From positions 1-27,298 of the forward strand of contig DAOTVZ010000166.1 in assembly GCA_034436045.1 (NCBI GenBank): DNA of 27,298 nucleotides, read 5' to 3'. A model generated the notes under the pieces. It made no database searches, was not told where the DNA came from, and saw only the letters and a program-made list of their open reading frames with translations. Positions 1 to 7,901 of this stretch are shown here, one piece after another; position 1 is the stretch's first letter; every line of letters starts with the position of its first letter. The stretch comes from H111-94 sp034436045. Lineage in GTDB: Bacteria; Chloroflexota; Ktedonobacteria; Ktedonobacterales; Ktedonobacteraceae. A program made the translations under genes and the position numbers.

Positions 1-3000
1 ATGGGGGAAGATACACAGTGCCGTCAGGGAATCCAGGCAGTTCAGCATGATACTTCGTCACAAAAGCCGTCTCCAATTGCGTCCGCACGCTCAACAATTG
101 ATCGGCCAGCGCGGCCAGTTGCGCCACCGGCAATGGCTGCTCAGCGGGAATGGGAACACGGTTGAGATCGTCGCGCCCCACATGATTATTGGTGGAGAAA
201 AGATTGATCAGGTAAACTAGCGTTTTGCTCGTAATCAGCGTCAGCAACGCCTTACCAGTTTCAACAGCTATACCTTCTTTCAACACCAGACGCCACAGTT
301 CGTGGGTAAAAACCAGTGGAAAATGCTGATCGCGCTCAAACCAGGTAGCAGTAAGCCTCTCGCGTGTATTTAAGCGCGCCACCTCACGCAGAGCAATACC
401 AACCTCTTTACCACTCGTCCGCTTAATCTGTTCCAGTACTTGAGAGGTACGTAACACATCACTCGATACCCCTTCGCTGCTTTCGTTACTGAGCGGTCTG
501 GCCCAGTCGGATGGCACTGCAGGTAAAGGTGCAAAAGAATGGATATCCTCACCTTTGTAGAGCGCGACACAACCACTTGCAGTGCTGCCGTTTTCCACTC
601 TCAGAGGATTGACAAGAGTGGCGTTGACATCACCTTGCTTACACTCAAACACCTCGTCCAGAATGCTTGCGAGTCGCGCATTCAAATTGTCGCTGATACT
701 CCTGACATACCGCCAGACATCCAGGTCTATCTGCCGATTGGTCACAAGCCAGTTGCCATGCCACATGCCATTTTCCGGCACAGCGTCAATGACATTGCCG
801 AGGGCTGTGCGGAACTGGCTGGCGCGAGCCTCAGCGATGGTCAGCCCACCACTAACCATAATCTCATTAGTGGGCTGCGAACGGCTCACGCGCAGAATGC
901 CGACCGCCTGATCAACGCCAGGGAAGAGGATATCGCCACGATAGAAACGCACGACCGCATCAGGGCTGAATGGCGGCGTCTTGAGCAAGCGACGAGCTGC
1001 ACTGGCGCTCCTATCGCCGAAAATCGTCAAAGGCATAATGAAGATCATACGCCCATAGTCGGCCAGATAGTACATGCCCAGGCGCAGGAAAAGCAGATAG
1101 AGATTGGTGTCGCCAGACAGCATGGCACGATAAAATTCCGCGTTGCGATAACGATTGACGTTCATCTCTTCCTGCTTGCTGCTGACGTAGGGTGGGTTGG
1201 AGATGATATAGAAAAAGCCGTCGGCATATTCATCCAGTCTGGCCTTGATAGGATGGGCCTCGTCTACCAGGCGATCACTGAGGCGGTCTGGCACCAGCGC
1301 TGCCTGCGCAATCGTCGCCTGCACATCGCTGTCCAGTACCTCGCGCGGCAGGTCAAGACTATCGGCATTATAGATGCGGAATCGTTCGATAGCGTAATTG
1401 ATACCGGCATCGCGCAGCACAATCAGGTCATCGAGGCCCTGCACGAGCAGATTCATCTCGGCCAGATAGCAGGCGAAGGGATTGAGTTCCATGCCAAAGA
1501 AGAGGCCGGTCAAATCATCCAGGTAGCGTTGCGCCATCTCCCGGCGCAAGGCCGCATTGGCAACCAACTGTTCCTCAGTCATTAAACCATGCAGATTACA
1601 GAAATATGCCACCAGCGCGGCACGATAGCGGCGGGCGGCATGCACAAGAAAACTGCCACTGCCACAGGCCGGGTCAAAGATGCGCCGTCCGATGATCTGT
1701 GGCCCGTTGTACTCTAGCGTATCCAGCATGTAATCAACCACGTCCTGGCGTGTCAAGAAATGCCCCTTGCGGTTGCGCGCGTTGCGGTCGATATATTCTT
1801 CATATGTGAAACCGATGATGTCGCTGGTGATATGCTGGAAGTTATAGCGACACAAAAACTCCAGCGCCTCAACCATCAGAAAATCGTCGGGTGCGAACCA
1901 GTCGAAGACGGCTTGATGGAAGAAATGCATGTAGTAATGGCTGGCTTTGAGCGCCAGAATGTGGCTGTAGGTATCGCTGATGATACCGATGCCGTCCAGT
2001 TCGGCAAAGTGCCGCCGCACATAGCCGCTCCAATCCAGAAAGCCGCCATTGCTGGCGAGGCGCGGACGCAGGATGCCTTTATCCTCCAGTACGCGCACAA
2101 GTAGAAGGCGCACAAAGAAGACATAGGCCACCTGCTCGGCGAAAACCTCCGGCAGCACATCTTCTTTGTCGCTCTGCCTCTCGCTCCAGATCTGATAAGC
2201 ATCGGCAATTCTGACCGGCTCTAGCGACTCGAAACGCATGGTGAGCAATGCATTGTTGATGCGCAGGGCGCGCGTCAGCCACGCTTCAAAATTTGTGCGC
2301 AGCGAAGCGGTGAGTCGTCCAACGCCGACCGTGCCGACGCGCTTAAACACCTCTTCAACGCGCTTGATCGCCAGTGGCTCCATGTCGCCCAGACGCGGCG
2401 TCAGTTGGTCGATGGCCTCACTCATGGCGCGACTGATAACATCCAGCCTGCTATTGCCAAACTGAATTTTGCTGATAAACTCATCGCGCGCACGCTGCCA
2501 CTCCTGGCGCAGATCAGCCTCTTCGCGCACAACGCGCTCACGGATAGCGATAGCCTCCTGCACACGAGCCAGGGCCGCCAGGCGCAGATGATCTAATAGA
2601 CCGCGACTACCGTTGATAAAGTGCTGCGTCGTCTGTGGATCGTCGAACGTGCGCGCTTGCTGCAAAAATACCTCTTCCGCCACGCTGATGCGCTCTAGCA
2701 GGTCGGTGAGACGGGTAAAACGTTCTTTGCTGAAGAGAAGCTGGAAGAGAGCAAGCTGTGTGGCCTGGGCCGCAAGCTGAGCCGGATCGGAAGGTGCCGC
2801 GCCAAAAAGCTGCTCGATATTGACATCTGCCAGTATTTCGTAATTCAGCGTTTCGCCCGTTATGAAGCGCAGAGCCAGGATACGGCGCATATTGCACCAG
2901 ACAGCATAGCCAGCCGTGCCCAGGCAATAATGATGCATCTGCTCCAGGTGCTTGCGTTCCAGGTCGAGCGTGCTGTTCTTGTCCTCCCAGATAAAAGCTA

Positions 3001-3316
3001 CCGCGACGCCGCCATGTACAATATAGTCGGGACGATGCACTGACTTCTGACCAGCTTGCGGCTGATTATAATTCCAATCCGCCTCCACAAAGCCGAGCCA
3101 TGCAATGACAGCACGTGCGAAGCGTTGATCTACCGCATCTGCCTCATCGCCGCTGCGCCGCGCCGTCGGCAAGGCCAGATAGGTTTGATAGTTGAAACTG
3201 CGACCATCGACGACAATCTGAAATCGTTCGATCACCGTGGCGCGAAACTGCTCTACAATATTGAGCGGTGCGGCATTTCCATTGCGCCCCGTTTGCGCGC
3301 GACCGTTCTGAACCAT
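1..3316 (-). CDS. Type IIG-like restriction-modification protein (PD-(D/E)XK nuclease + N6-adenine DNA methylase), 3' end outside the window
   Basis: The reading frame is open from an ATG at 3316 to the left edge (at least 1105 residues) and has no stop, so the C-terminus is missing. No in-frame start lies just upstream, and a purine-rich GGGAGAAGGG precedes the ATG. Residues about 96-113 read RPDY...WEDK, which fits a PD-(D/E)XK nuclease site (D97, E111, K113). Residues 547-556 read FDPACGSGSF, the SAM-binding motif I, and N707-PPY is motif IV of N6-adenine methylases. Nuclease, helical linker, methylase and then a probable target-recognition region is the layout of type IIG (Eco57I-like) enzymes that cut and methylate with one chain. 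A defence-linked methylase without cleavage activity, such as a BREX PglX-type protein, is possible. The PD...EDK motif favours a true restriction enzyme. Plus-strand frames across this region are shadows. Confidence 0.85.
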   Translation of the reverse strand, partial: MVQNGRAQTGRNGNAAPLNIVEQFRATVIERFQIVVDGRSFNYQTYLALPTARRSGDEADAVDQRFARAVIAWLGFVEADWNYNQPQAGQKSVHRPDYIVHGGVAVAFIWEDKNSTLDLERKHLEQMHHYCLGTAGYAVWCNMRRILALRFITGETLNYEILADVNIEQLFGAAPSDPAQLAAQATQLALFQLLFSKERFTRLTDLLERISVAEEVFLQQARTFDDPQTTQHFINGSRGLLDHLRLAALARVQEAIAIRERVVREEADLRQEWQRARDEFISKIQFGNSRLDVISRAMSEAIDQLTPRLGDMEPLAIKRVEEVFKRVGTVGVGRLTASLRTNFEAWLTRALRINNALLTMRFESLEPVRIADAYQIWSERQSDKEDVLPEVFAEQVAYVFFVRLLLVRVLEDKGILRPRLASNGGFLDWSGYVRRHFAELDGIGIISDTYSHILALKASHYYMHFFHQAVFDWFAPDDFLMVEALEFLCRYNFQHITSDIIGFTYEEYIDRNARNRKGHFLTRQDVVDYMLDTLEYNGPQIIGRRIFDPACGSGSFLVHAARRYRAALVAYFCNLHGLMTEEQLVANAALRREMAQRYLDDLTGLFFGMELNPFACYLAEMNLLVQGLDDLIVLRDAGINYAIERFRIYNADSLDLPREVLDSDVQATIAQAALVPDRLSDRLVDEAHPIKARLDEYADGFFYIISNPPYVSSKQEEMNVNRYRNAEFYRAMLSGDTNLYLLFLRLGMYYLADYGRMIFIMPLTIFGDRSASAARRLLKTPPFSPDAVVRFYRGDILFPGVDQAVGILRVSRSQPTNEIMVSGGLTIAEARASQFRTALGNVIDAVPENGMWHGNWLVTNRQIDLDVWRYVRSISDNLNARLASILDEVFECKQGDVNATLVNPLRVENGSTASGCVALYKGEDIHSFAPLPAVPSDWARPLSNESSEGVSSDVLRTSQVLEQIKRTSGKEVGIALREVARLNTRERLTATWFERDQHFPLVFTHELWRLVLKEGIAVETGKALLTLITSKTLVYLINLFSTNNHVGRDDLNRVPIPAEQPLPVAQLAALADQLLSVRTQLETAFVTKYHAELPGFPDGTVYLPP

Positions 3317-3407
3317 AGACCTGCGACAACCCTTCTCCCAAAATATAGGTGGGCTAAGTGTAGCGCATGATGGCCTGGGTGACAAGAGGTTAATTTTTTG
3401 CAGAGAA

Positions 3408-3432
3408 GAGGGAGGGGTGTGAACCCTCCCTC
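3408..3432. terminator. Strong hairpin between Hsp20 and the restriction gene
   Basis: GAGGGAGGG (3408-3416) and CCCTCCCTC (3424-3432) form a perfect 9-bp stem around a 7-nt loop. It lies downstream of the Hsp20 stop codon on the minus strand and could end that transcript. The minus-strand side has no immediate U-tract, so a classical intrinsic terminator is not proven. A second 7-bp inverted repeat (AGTCTCC/GGAGACT) lies just to the right. Confidence 0.4.
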
Positions 3433-3487
3433 GGCACAGTCTCCAACGCCACAGGAGCGGAGACTCTTAGTGCTACCATGTATCATG

Positions 3488-3503
3488 GATGCAGCGCTGC
3501 ATC
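3488..3503. repeat. 16-bp perfect palindrome
   Basis: GATGCAGCGCTGCATC is its own reverse complement. It lies 24 bp past the Hsp20 stop codon, next to a small CCATG-TAT-CATGG hairpin (3476-3488). It may be a protein-binding site or part of the 3' end structure of the Hsp20 message. No function can be assigned. Confidence 0.35.
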
Positions 3504-3527
3504 AGAGGCACGGTAACAAGACAGATG

Positions 3528-3971
3528 CTATTTGACCTTGACGGCAATCTTGACGGGTTTAGCTTGCTCGATTTTGGGTACCTTGAGCATCAGCATACCA
3601 TGCTCATAGGTGGCCTCAATCTTGCCGGAATCAATACTGGTCGGGAAGGTAATGGTGCGACTCATCTCACCTTCATAGCGTTCACGGCGTATATACGCGC
3701 CCTTCTCGCTTTTCCGCTCCTCTTTTTGCCTGACCTGAATGGTCAGCGTGTCGGTTCCAGCCGTGATCTGGAAATCCTCTGGCTTGCAGCCAGGCAAAGC
3801 TGCCTCTACAATGTACTGTTGCCCATCCTGTGTCTCATAGACATCCAATGGGAAGGTTCGGCCAGTAAAGAGTTCGAGACGTGGGCTGATCACGCTCTCT
3901 TCAAACAACCGATTCATCGCCTCCCGTAGTGGCATGAAGACCTCAAACGGATCACGCGGGACAATCGACAT
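3528..3971 (-). CDS. Hsp20 / alpha-crystallin family small heat shock protein
   Basis: The 147-residue product is a typical bacterial small heat shock protein: an ATP-independent holdase that forms oligomers and keeps unfolding proteins soluble until DnaK/ClpB act. The N-terminal arm (about 1-40, with DPFEVFMPLREAMNRLFEE) is followed by the alpha-crystallin domain. The family signature near the end of that domain is visible as YEHGMLMLKVPK, and FPLDVYETQDG starts the beta-sandwich. The length is normal. A GAGGAGG ribosome binding site sits a few bases before the ATG. No CIRCE element (TTAGCACTC-N9-GAGTGCTAA) is present upstream, so HrcA control is not indicated. A 6-bp inverted repeat GCTAAA/TTTAGC (4038-4059) in the 5' region could be a regulatory site, but this is only a guess. 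Confidence 0.93.
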   Translation of the reverse strand: MSIVPRDPFEVFMPLREAMNRLFEESVISPRLELFTGRTFPLDVYETQDGQQYIVEAALPGCKPEDFQITAGTDTLTIQVRQKEERKSEKGAYIRRERYEGEMSRTITFPTSIDSGKIEATYEHGMLMLKVPKIEQAKPVKIAVKVK

Positions 3972-4191
3972 ACCTCGTTCCTCCTCTGTAACAGCAAAAG
4001 CTTTTTCGTCGGGATCACTCGGCTTCCCACATCGCCCGCTAAAGCAACGCTGTTTTAGCAGGTTGATGGGAGGTCTATCCCTTATCCATAGCTAAGTATA
4101 AACCAGCTTGCTAACGAGACGATCACAAAAAGCCTATATATCCTCACGAAGAGGACACGAAACCCCTCTCGTTCCGGTTGCAATGTTTCAT

Positions 4192-6156
4192 TCAGACCAC
4201 ACTACACGGCACCAACCATACACACTGATATGGCGTTAGATGCAATGGCTGCTCCGCACTAAAACGCTGCCCGCTAATCTGGTCAACGAAGTGATAGCCC
4301 GCTCCGTAGACACGTAACTGGTTCTCGTCCATCTCCTGGGGATGACAGGAGAAATTCGCCACGACAAAGAGACGCTGGCTGTCACCATGCCGTAGATAGG
4401 CAAAGAGATGGCCATTACCGGTATCAATGAACTCCGTATCACCATCGTAGATCGCCGTCTGCTGTTTACGCAACGCGATCAGCCGTGTCAACTCGGCGAA
4501 GATACGACCGTGCGGGGAGCCAGGATCACGGCGTACCTGCTCCTGCCAGGCCCAATCAGTCTTCGGGCGATGAACCCAGCGGCTATCGCCTGCTTTATAT
4601 GGATCGGAGACAAACGAGTAATCGTTCAGCGTGCCTACCTCGTCTCCCAGATAGAGCAGAGGAATACCCCCGATGCTGAGAATGATGCTGTACAGCAGCA
4701 GGATACGCCGCACCGCCAGCTCGATCAGTTGCGCATCGCCGGACTGCATTGCCTGCTCCAGCCCTGCCAGCGAAGCCATCGTTCCAGAAATACGAGCATC
4801 ACCGGTATCTGGATTCTCCTGGAATGGCAAACCACGCGCAAAAGAGCCGGGAAAACGTCCAATATAGAACTGGTTGAGAAATTTACGATGACCAACCGGA
4901 TCGATCCACTCCCAGCGGGCATCATTGTCATCAAACGTCCAACCAATATCGTCGTGTGAACGCAGATAGTTCACCCAGGCCGTTCCGGGCGGCAAGCGAA
5001 AACGGTGACGCATTGAGTGATCGAGCAGCTTGACCTCGGTTGTTGCCAGCGACTCCCACAGCAGTGCCATCAGCAGTGGATTATAGCTTATCTGGCATTC
5101 CTGGTCACTGATATAGCTCATTACATCGTCCGGGTGAACAATGGCCTCGGATTTGAACAGCATGGCGGGTGCGGCAATACGCGCGAGCGCGTTGAAAGCC
5201 TGAATAATCTGGTGCGCTTCCGGTTGATTTTCGCAACTGGTACCCATGCGTTTCCAGATGAAGGCCACTGCGTCAAGCCTGAGTATCTCTACCCCGGCAT
5301 TGGCAATAAACAGCATCTCCTCGGCCATGGCCCGGAAAACCGCCGGATTGGAGTAATTCAAATCCCACTGGAAGCTGTTGAAAGTTGTCCAGACCCACTT
5401 GTGCATATCGTCGCGCCAGGTGAAGCTACCCCGCCGTATCGTGGGGAAGATTTCGCGCAAGGTGCGTTCGTAGGCATCGGGCATGGTGCGGTCGGGGAAG
5501 AGAAAATAAAACTGCTCGTATTCGGGGTCGCCTGCCTGAGCGCGGCGCGCCCACTCGTGCTCGTCGGAGGTATGGTTGAAAACGAAGTCAAGCACCAGGC
5601 TGATTCCGTGTTCCTGAAATTCGCGTGCCAGTTCGCTCAGTTCCTCCATCGTACCAAGTTTAGGATTAACGAGCCGATAGTTGCTGACCGCGTAGCCACC
5701 GTCGCTATTACCCTCCGGTGACTCAAACAGCGGCATCAGATGCAGGTAGGTAAGGCCCAACTTTTTGAAATAGGGCAAACGGCCACGCAAATTCTTGAGT
5801 GTTCCGGCGAACAGATCAACGTAACACATCGCTCCTATCATCTGCTGCGACTGGAACCATGTGGGCGTGGCTTCGCGCCGTGCGTCCAGGCGTTTCAACC
5901 AGTCCGGTCGCGCGAACCAACTGCGCGCAGCGGCACGCAGGAGTTCCTCCAGATGATAAAAAAAGTCATATTGATGCCCGTAAAGCCCCAACAAAAGACC
6001 GAAGAGCCGTTCCCATTCACGCCGTAAGCGCATCTCAAATACCCGCCAATCCTCAGGTGCGGCGCTAGCTTCTTCATGAAATGTGCTTTCCAGGCGGGGC
6101 CACAATCGTTTAAGTGACAGGGCTGCTTGCTGCTGAATCCACTGTACGTCAACCAT
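4192..6156 (-). CDS. Amylosucrase (GH13 family, sucrose-using glucosyltransferase)
   Basis: The 654-residue product closely follows the amylosucrase pattern. These enzymes split sucrose and use the glucosyl unit to extend alpha-1,4-glucan, releasing fructose. An N-terminal helical domain (about 1-105) is followed by the (beta/alpha)8 barrel. DFVFNHTSDEH (190-200) is conserved region I. LRLDAVAF carries the nucleophile D295, FKSEAIVHPDD the acid/base E337, and RSHDDIGW the transition-state stabiliser D402. MGTSCENQPEAH and YLGDEVGTLNDY are typical of amylosucrase rather than of generic amylases. The C-terminal beta domain ends in LTPYQCVWL. Length matches the family (about 630-655). The ATG is preceded by AGGGGGA. 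It is divergent from the acyltransferase and near a GH65 phosphorylase, so the region may handle storage glucan and disaccharides. Sucrose hydrolase is the main alternative function. Confidence 0.92.
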   Translation of the reverse strand: MVDVQWIQQQAALSLKRLWPRLESTFHEEASAAPEDWRVFEMRLRREWERLFGLLLGLYGHQYDFFYHLEELLRAAARSWFARPDWLKRLDARREATPTWFQSQQMIGAMCYVDLFAGTLKNLRGRLPYFKKLGLTYLHLMPLFESPEGNSDGGYAVSNYRLVNPKLGTMEELSELAREFQEHGISLVLDFVFNHTSDEHEWARRAQAGDPEYEQFYFLFPDRTMPDAYERTLREIFPTIRRGSFTWRDDMHKWVWTTFNSFQWDLNYSNPAVFRAMAEEMLFIANAGVEILRLDAVAFIWKRMGTSCENQPEAHQIIQAFNALARIAAPAMLFKSEAIVHPDDVMSYISDQECQISYNPLLMALLWESLATTEVKLLDHSMRHRFRLPPGTAWVNYLRSHDDIGWTFDDNDARWEWIDPVGHRKFLNQFYIGRFPGSFARGLPFQENPDTGDARISGTMASLAGLEQAMQSGDAQLIELAVRRILLLYSIILSIGGIPLLYLGDEVGTLNDYSFVSDPYKAGDSRWVHRPKTDWAWQEQVRRDPGSPHGRIFAELTRLIALRKQQTAIYDGDTEFIDTGNGHLFAYLRHGDSQRLFVVANFSCHPQEMDENQLRVYGAGYHFVDQISGQRFSAEQPLHLTPYQCVWLVPCSVV

Positions 6157-6323
6157 CTTTTCCCCCTATATTGCCAGAGGCAGAGTCTCATAATGACTTA
6201 ACATTACCACACTAGAATAGTACTTGTCTTCTATTGGAAGGGCAAAAAGGTGACAGAGGCCCCTTGAACAGTGTATGGTAGCGCGTGTGACACAGATCAG
6301 TGAATTGTAGAGGAGAGTTTGTT

Positions 6324-7724
6324 TTGACGACATTAGCACGACAGCGATCTAGTTCCCTGCAACAACGTATTAGCCACGTGAGTCAGCAGATTACTTATAT
6401 TCTGGAGCATAATCCACAAAAAACGACGATTCCAGCGCTTGATGGGGTACGCGCGGTAGCCTGTTTCCTGGTGCTGGCCTTTCACCTGGACTACTTATTA
6501 CAACTCTGGAATATCACCAGTCTTGGTCATCTCGCCATTGCGCTCGCCCTCTTTGGCGATACAGGTGTGACTCTCTTTTTTGTTCTCTCCGGCTTCTTGC
6601 TCTTTTTACCGTATGTGAAATCGCTCTTGTTCGATAGCTCCTGGCCCTCGGCGCGCCGCTTCTATCTGCGCCGTGCCTTTCGCATTATCCCTGGCTACTA
6701 TGCCACGCTATTTCTGGTCATCTTGCTCTTCCATCCTGAATATTTACATCTCGATCACCTCAAATACCTGGCCCTGTTCCTGACCTTCTTCATGGATTCG
6801 GCACGGGCAACTTACCAGAAAATCGATGGCCCGTTCTGGACGCTGGCTGTAGAATGGCAGTTCTACCTGCTCCTGCCACTGATGGCGCTCGCAATGCGTG
6901 TTGTCGTTCAACGCGGCACCGTGCAATGGCGCATTATCAAACTGCTCTTGTGTTTGACAACGATTATCGCGTGGGGCATGATCTCGCGTTATGCAGGGGC
7001 CTATGTGTATGCGCACCCAGACATCACTCTCTTTGGTTCGCGTACAGCCGTGAAGGTATTTCTCTTCTTCCTCTATGGCACCGATGGCGGAGGCTTTCAT
7101 GGCAAGTTCCTGGAAGATTTCGCTGTCGGTATGATTGCCAGCATGTGCTATATGGTGGCTACCACCAGACAAGCGGGCAGCAATTGGAGGGCCTGGCAAG
7201 GCTGGCTGCAGCGTCTCAGCCCCTGGTTCTGGGGCTTTGGCCTGATCGTGCTGGTGCTGATGGCTATGTGGGAATCGAATCAGTCAAATACCAGCATCTG
7301 GCCCTTTCTTAAGCCACTCTATCCTTACTACCTGTGGTGGCGCGAAATCTGCCTCTCCGTGGGCTTTGGCAGTTGCATCATGGGCATTCTTTTCGACAAT
7401 GCCCTTCTGCAACGCTTCTTCTCATTACCGCCCATGCGCTGGCTCGGCTTCATTTCCTACAGCCTGTACATGTGGCATATTCCCTTAATAGGCGTCTTTT
7501 CAACCTATATCATGTCACATGTCCACCTGCGCTACGGGCTAACCTTCACGCTTTACTGGGCCTGGGCGCTGTTCGTGATTATCCCTTTCTCGGTCGCCTT
7601 CTATCTACTGGTGGAAAAGCCTGGCATGCGGCTCAGCGATAAACTTCTGGGCAACAGACACAAGCCGCCAATCTCACAGGAAGTTATCACACCCGCTACT
7701 CCTAAAGAACCTGTATTACGATAA
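6324..7724 (+). CDS. Acyltransferase-3 family membrane protein (OafA/YrhL-like)
   Basis: This polytopic inner-membrane O-acyltransferase is of the PF01757 type; the family transfers acetyl or other acyl groups to surface sugars, lipids or antibiotics. The signature IPALDGVRAVACF...AFHLDYL is visible, with the catalytic-type His at residue 54. WTLAVEWQFYLLLPL and WLGFISYSLYMWHIPLIG are also characteristic. About ten hydrophobic segments can be read. I chose the TTG at 6324 as start because AGGAGAG (6311-6317) lies 6 nt upstream. The longer frame from ATG 6300 would place that ribosome binding site inside the gene and has none of its own. Product length is 466 residues. The substrate cannot be told from the sequence. 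A conspicuous inverted repeat follows the stop codon. Confidence 0.88.
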   Translation: MTTLARQRSSSLQQRISHVSQQITYILEHNPQKTTIPALDGVRAVACFLVLAFHLDYLLQLWNITSLGHLAIALALFGDTGVTLFFVLSGFLLFLPYVKSLLFDSSWPSARRFYLRRAFRIIPGYYATLFLVILLFHPEYLHLDHLKYLALFLTFFMDSARATYQKIDGPFWTLAVEWQFYLLLPLMALAMRVVVQRGTVQWRIIKLLLCLTTIIAWGMISRYAGAYVYAHPDITLFGSRTAVKVFLFFLYGTDGGGFHGKFLEDFAVGMIASMCYMVATTRQAGSNWRAWQGWLQRLSPWFWGFGLIVLVLMAMWESNQSNTSIWPFLKPLYPYYLWWREICLSVGFGSCIMGILFDNALLQRFFSLPPMRWLGFISYSLYMWHIPLIGVFSTYIMSHVHLRYGLTFTLYWAWALFVIIPFSVAFYLLVEKPGMRLSDKLLGNRHKPPISQEVITPATPKEPVLR

Positions 7725-7739
7725 AAATACAGGAAAAAT

Positions 7740-7810
7740 GTTATAGTGTTCACCAGAGACACCTCTGTAAAAAAGAAGAATTGTGGGGTACTTCTGGTAA
7801 ACACTATAAC
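7740..7810. repeat. 18-bp inverted repeat between the acyltransferase and GH65 genes
   Basis: GTTATAGTGTTCACCAGA (7740-7757) and TCTGGTAAACACTATAAC (7793-7810) match at 17 of 18 positions and enclose 35 nt. A competing small hairpin CAGAG-ACAC-CTCTG (7754-7767) uses part of the left arm, so two exclusive folds are possible. It starts 16 nt after the acyltransferase stop codon and ends 92 nt before the GH65 start. It could be a terminator, an attenuator or a two-site operator. Confidence 0.5.
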
Positions 7811-7901
7811 CCACTCTTCCCTATCCACCCTGACCCCGATTGCCAGCGTAGGCCGTGTTATGAGTAGGAGACGAGATAATGGCAAGTAAGGAGAGGGAAC
7901 A

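Noticed and set aside
539..1585. 348-codon plus-strand frame
   Set aside because: It is the antisense shadow of the restriction-modification gene, whose minus-strand frame carries NPPY and FDPACGSGSF.
3972..4191. CIRCE element or heat-shock operator before Hsp20
   Set aside because: TTAGC and GCTAA pieces exist but not the 9-N9-9 CIRCE pattern.
5017..5721. 234-codon plus-strand frame
   Set aside because: It is antisense to the amylosucrase, whose catalytic motifs are all on the minus strand.
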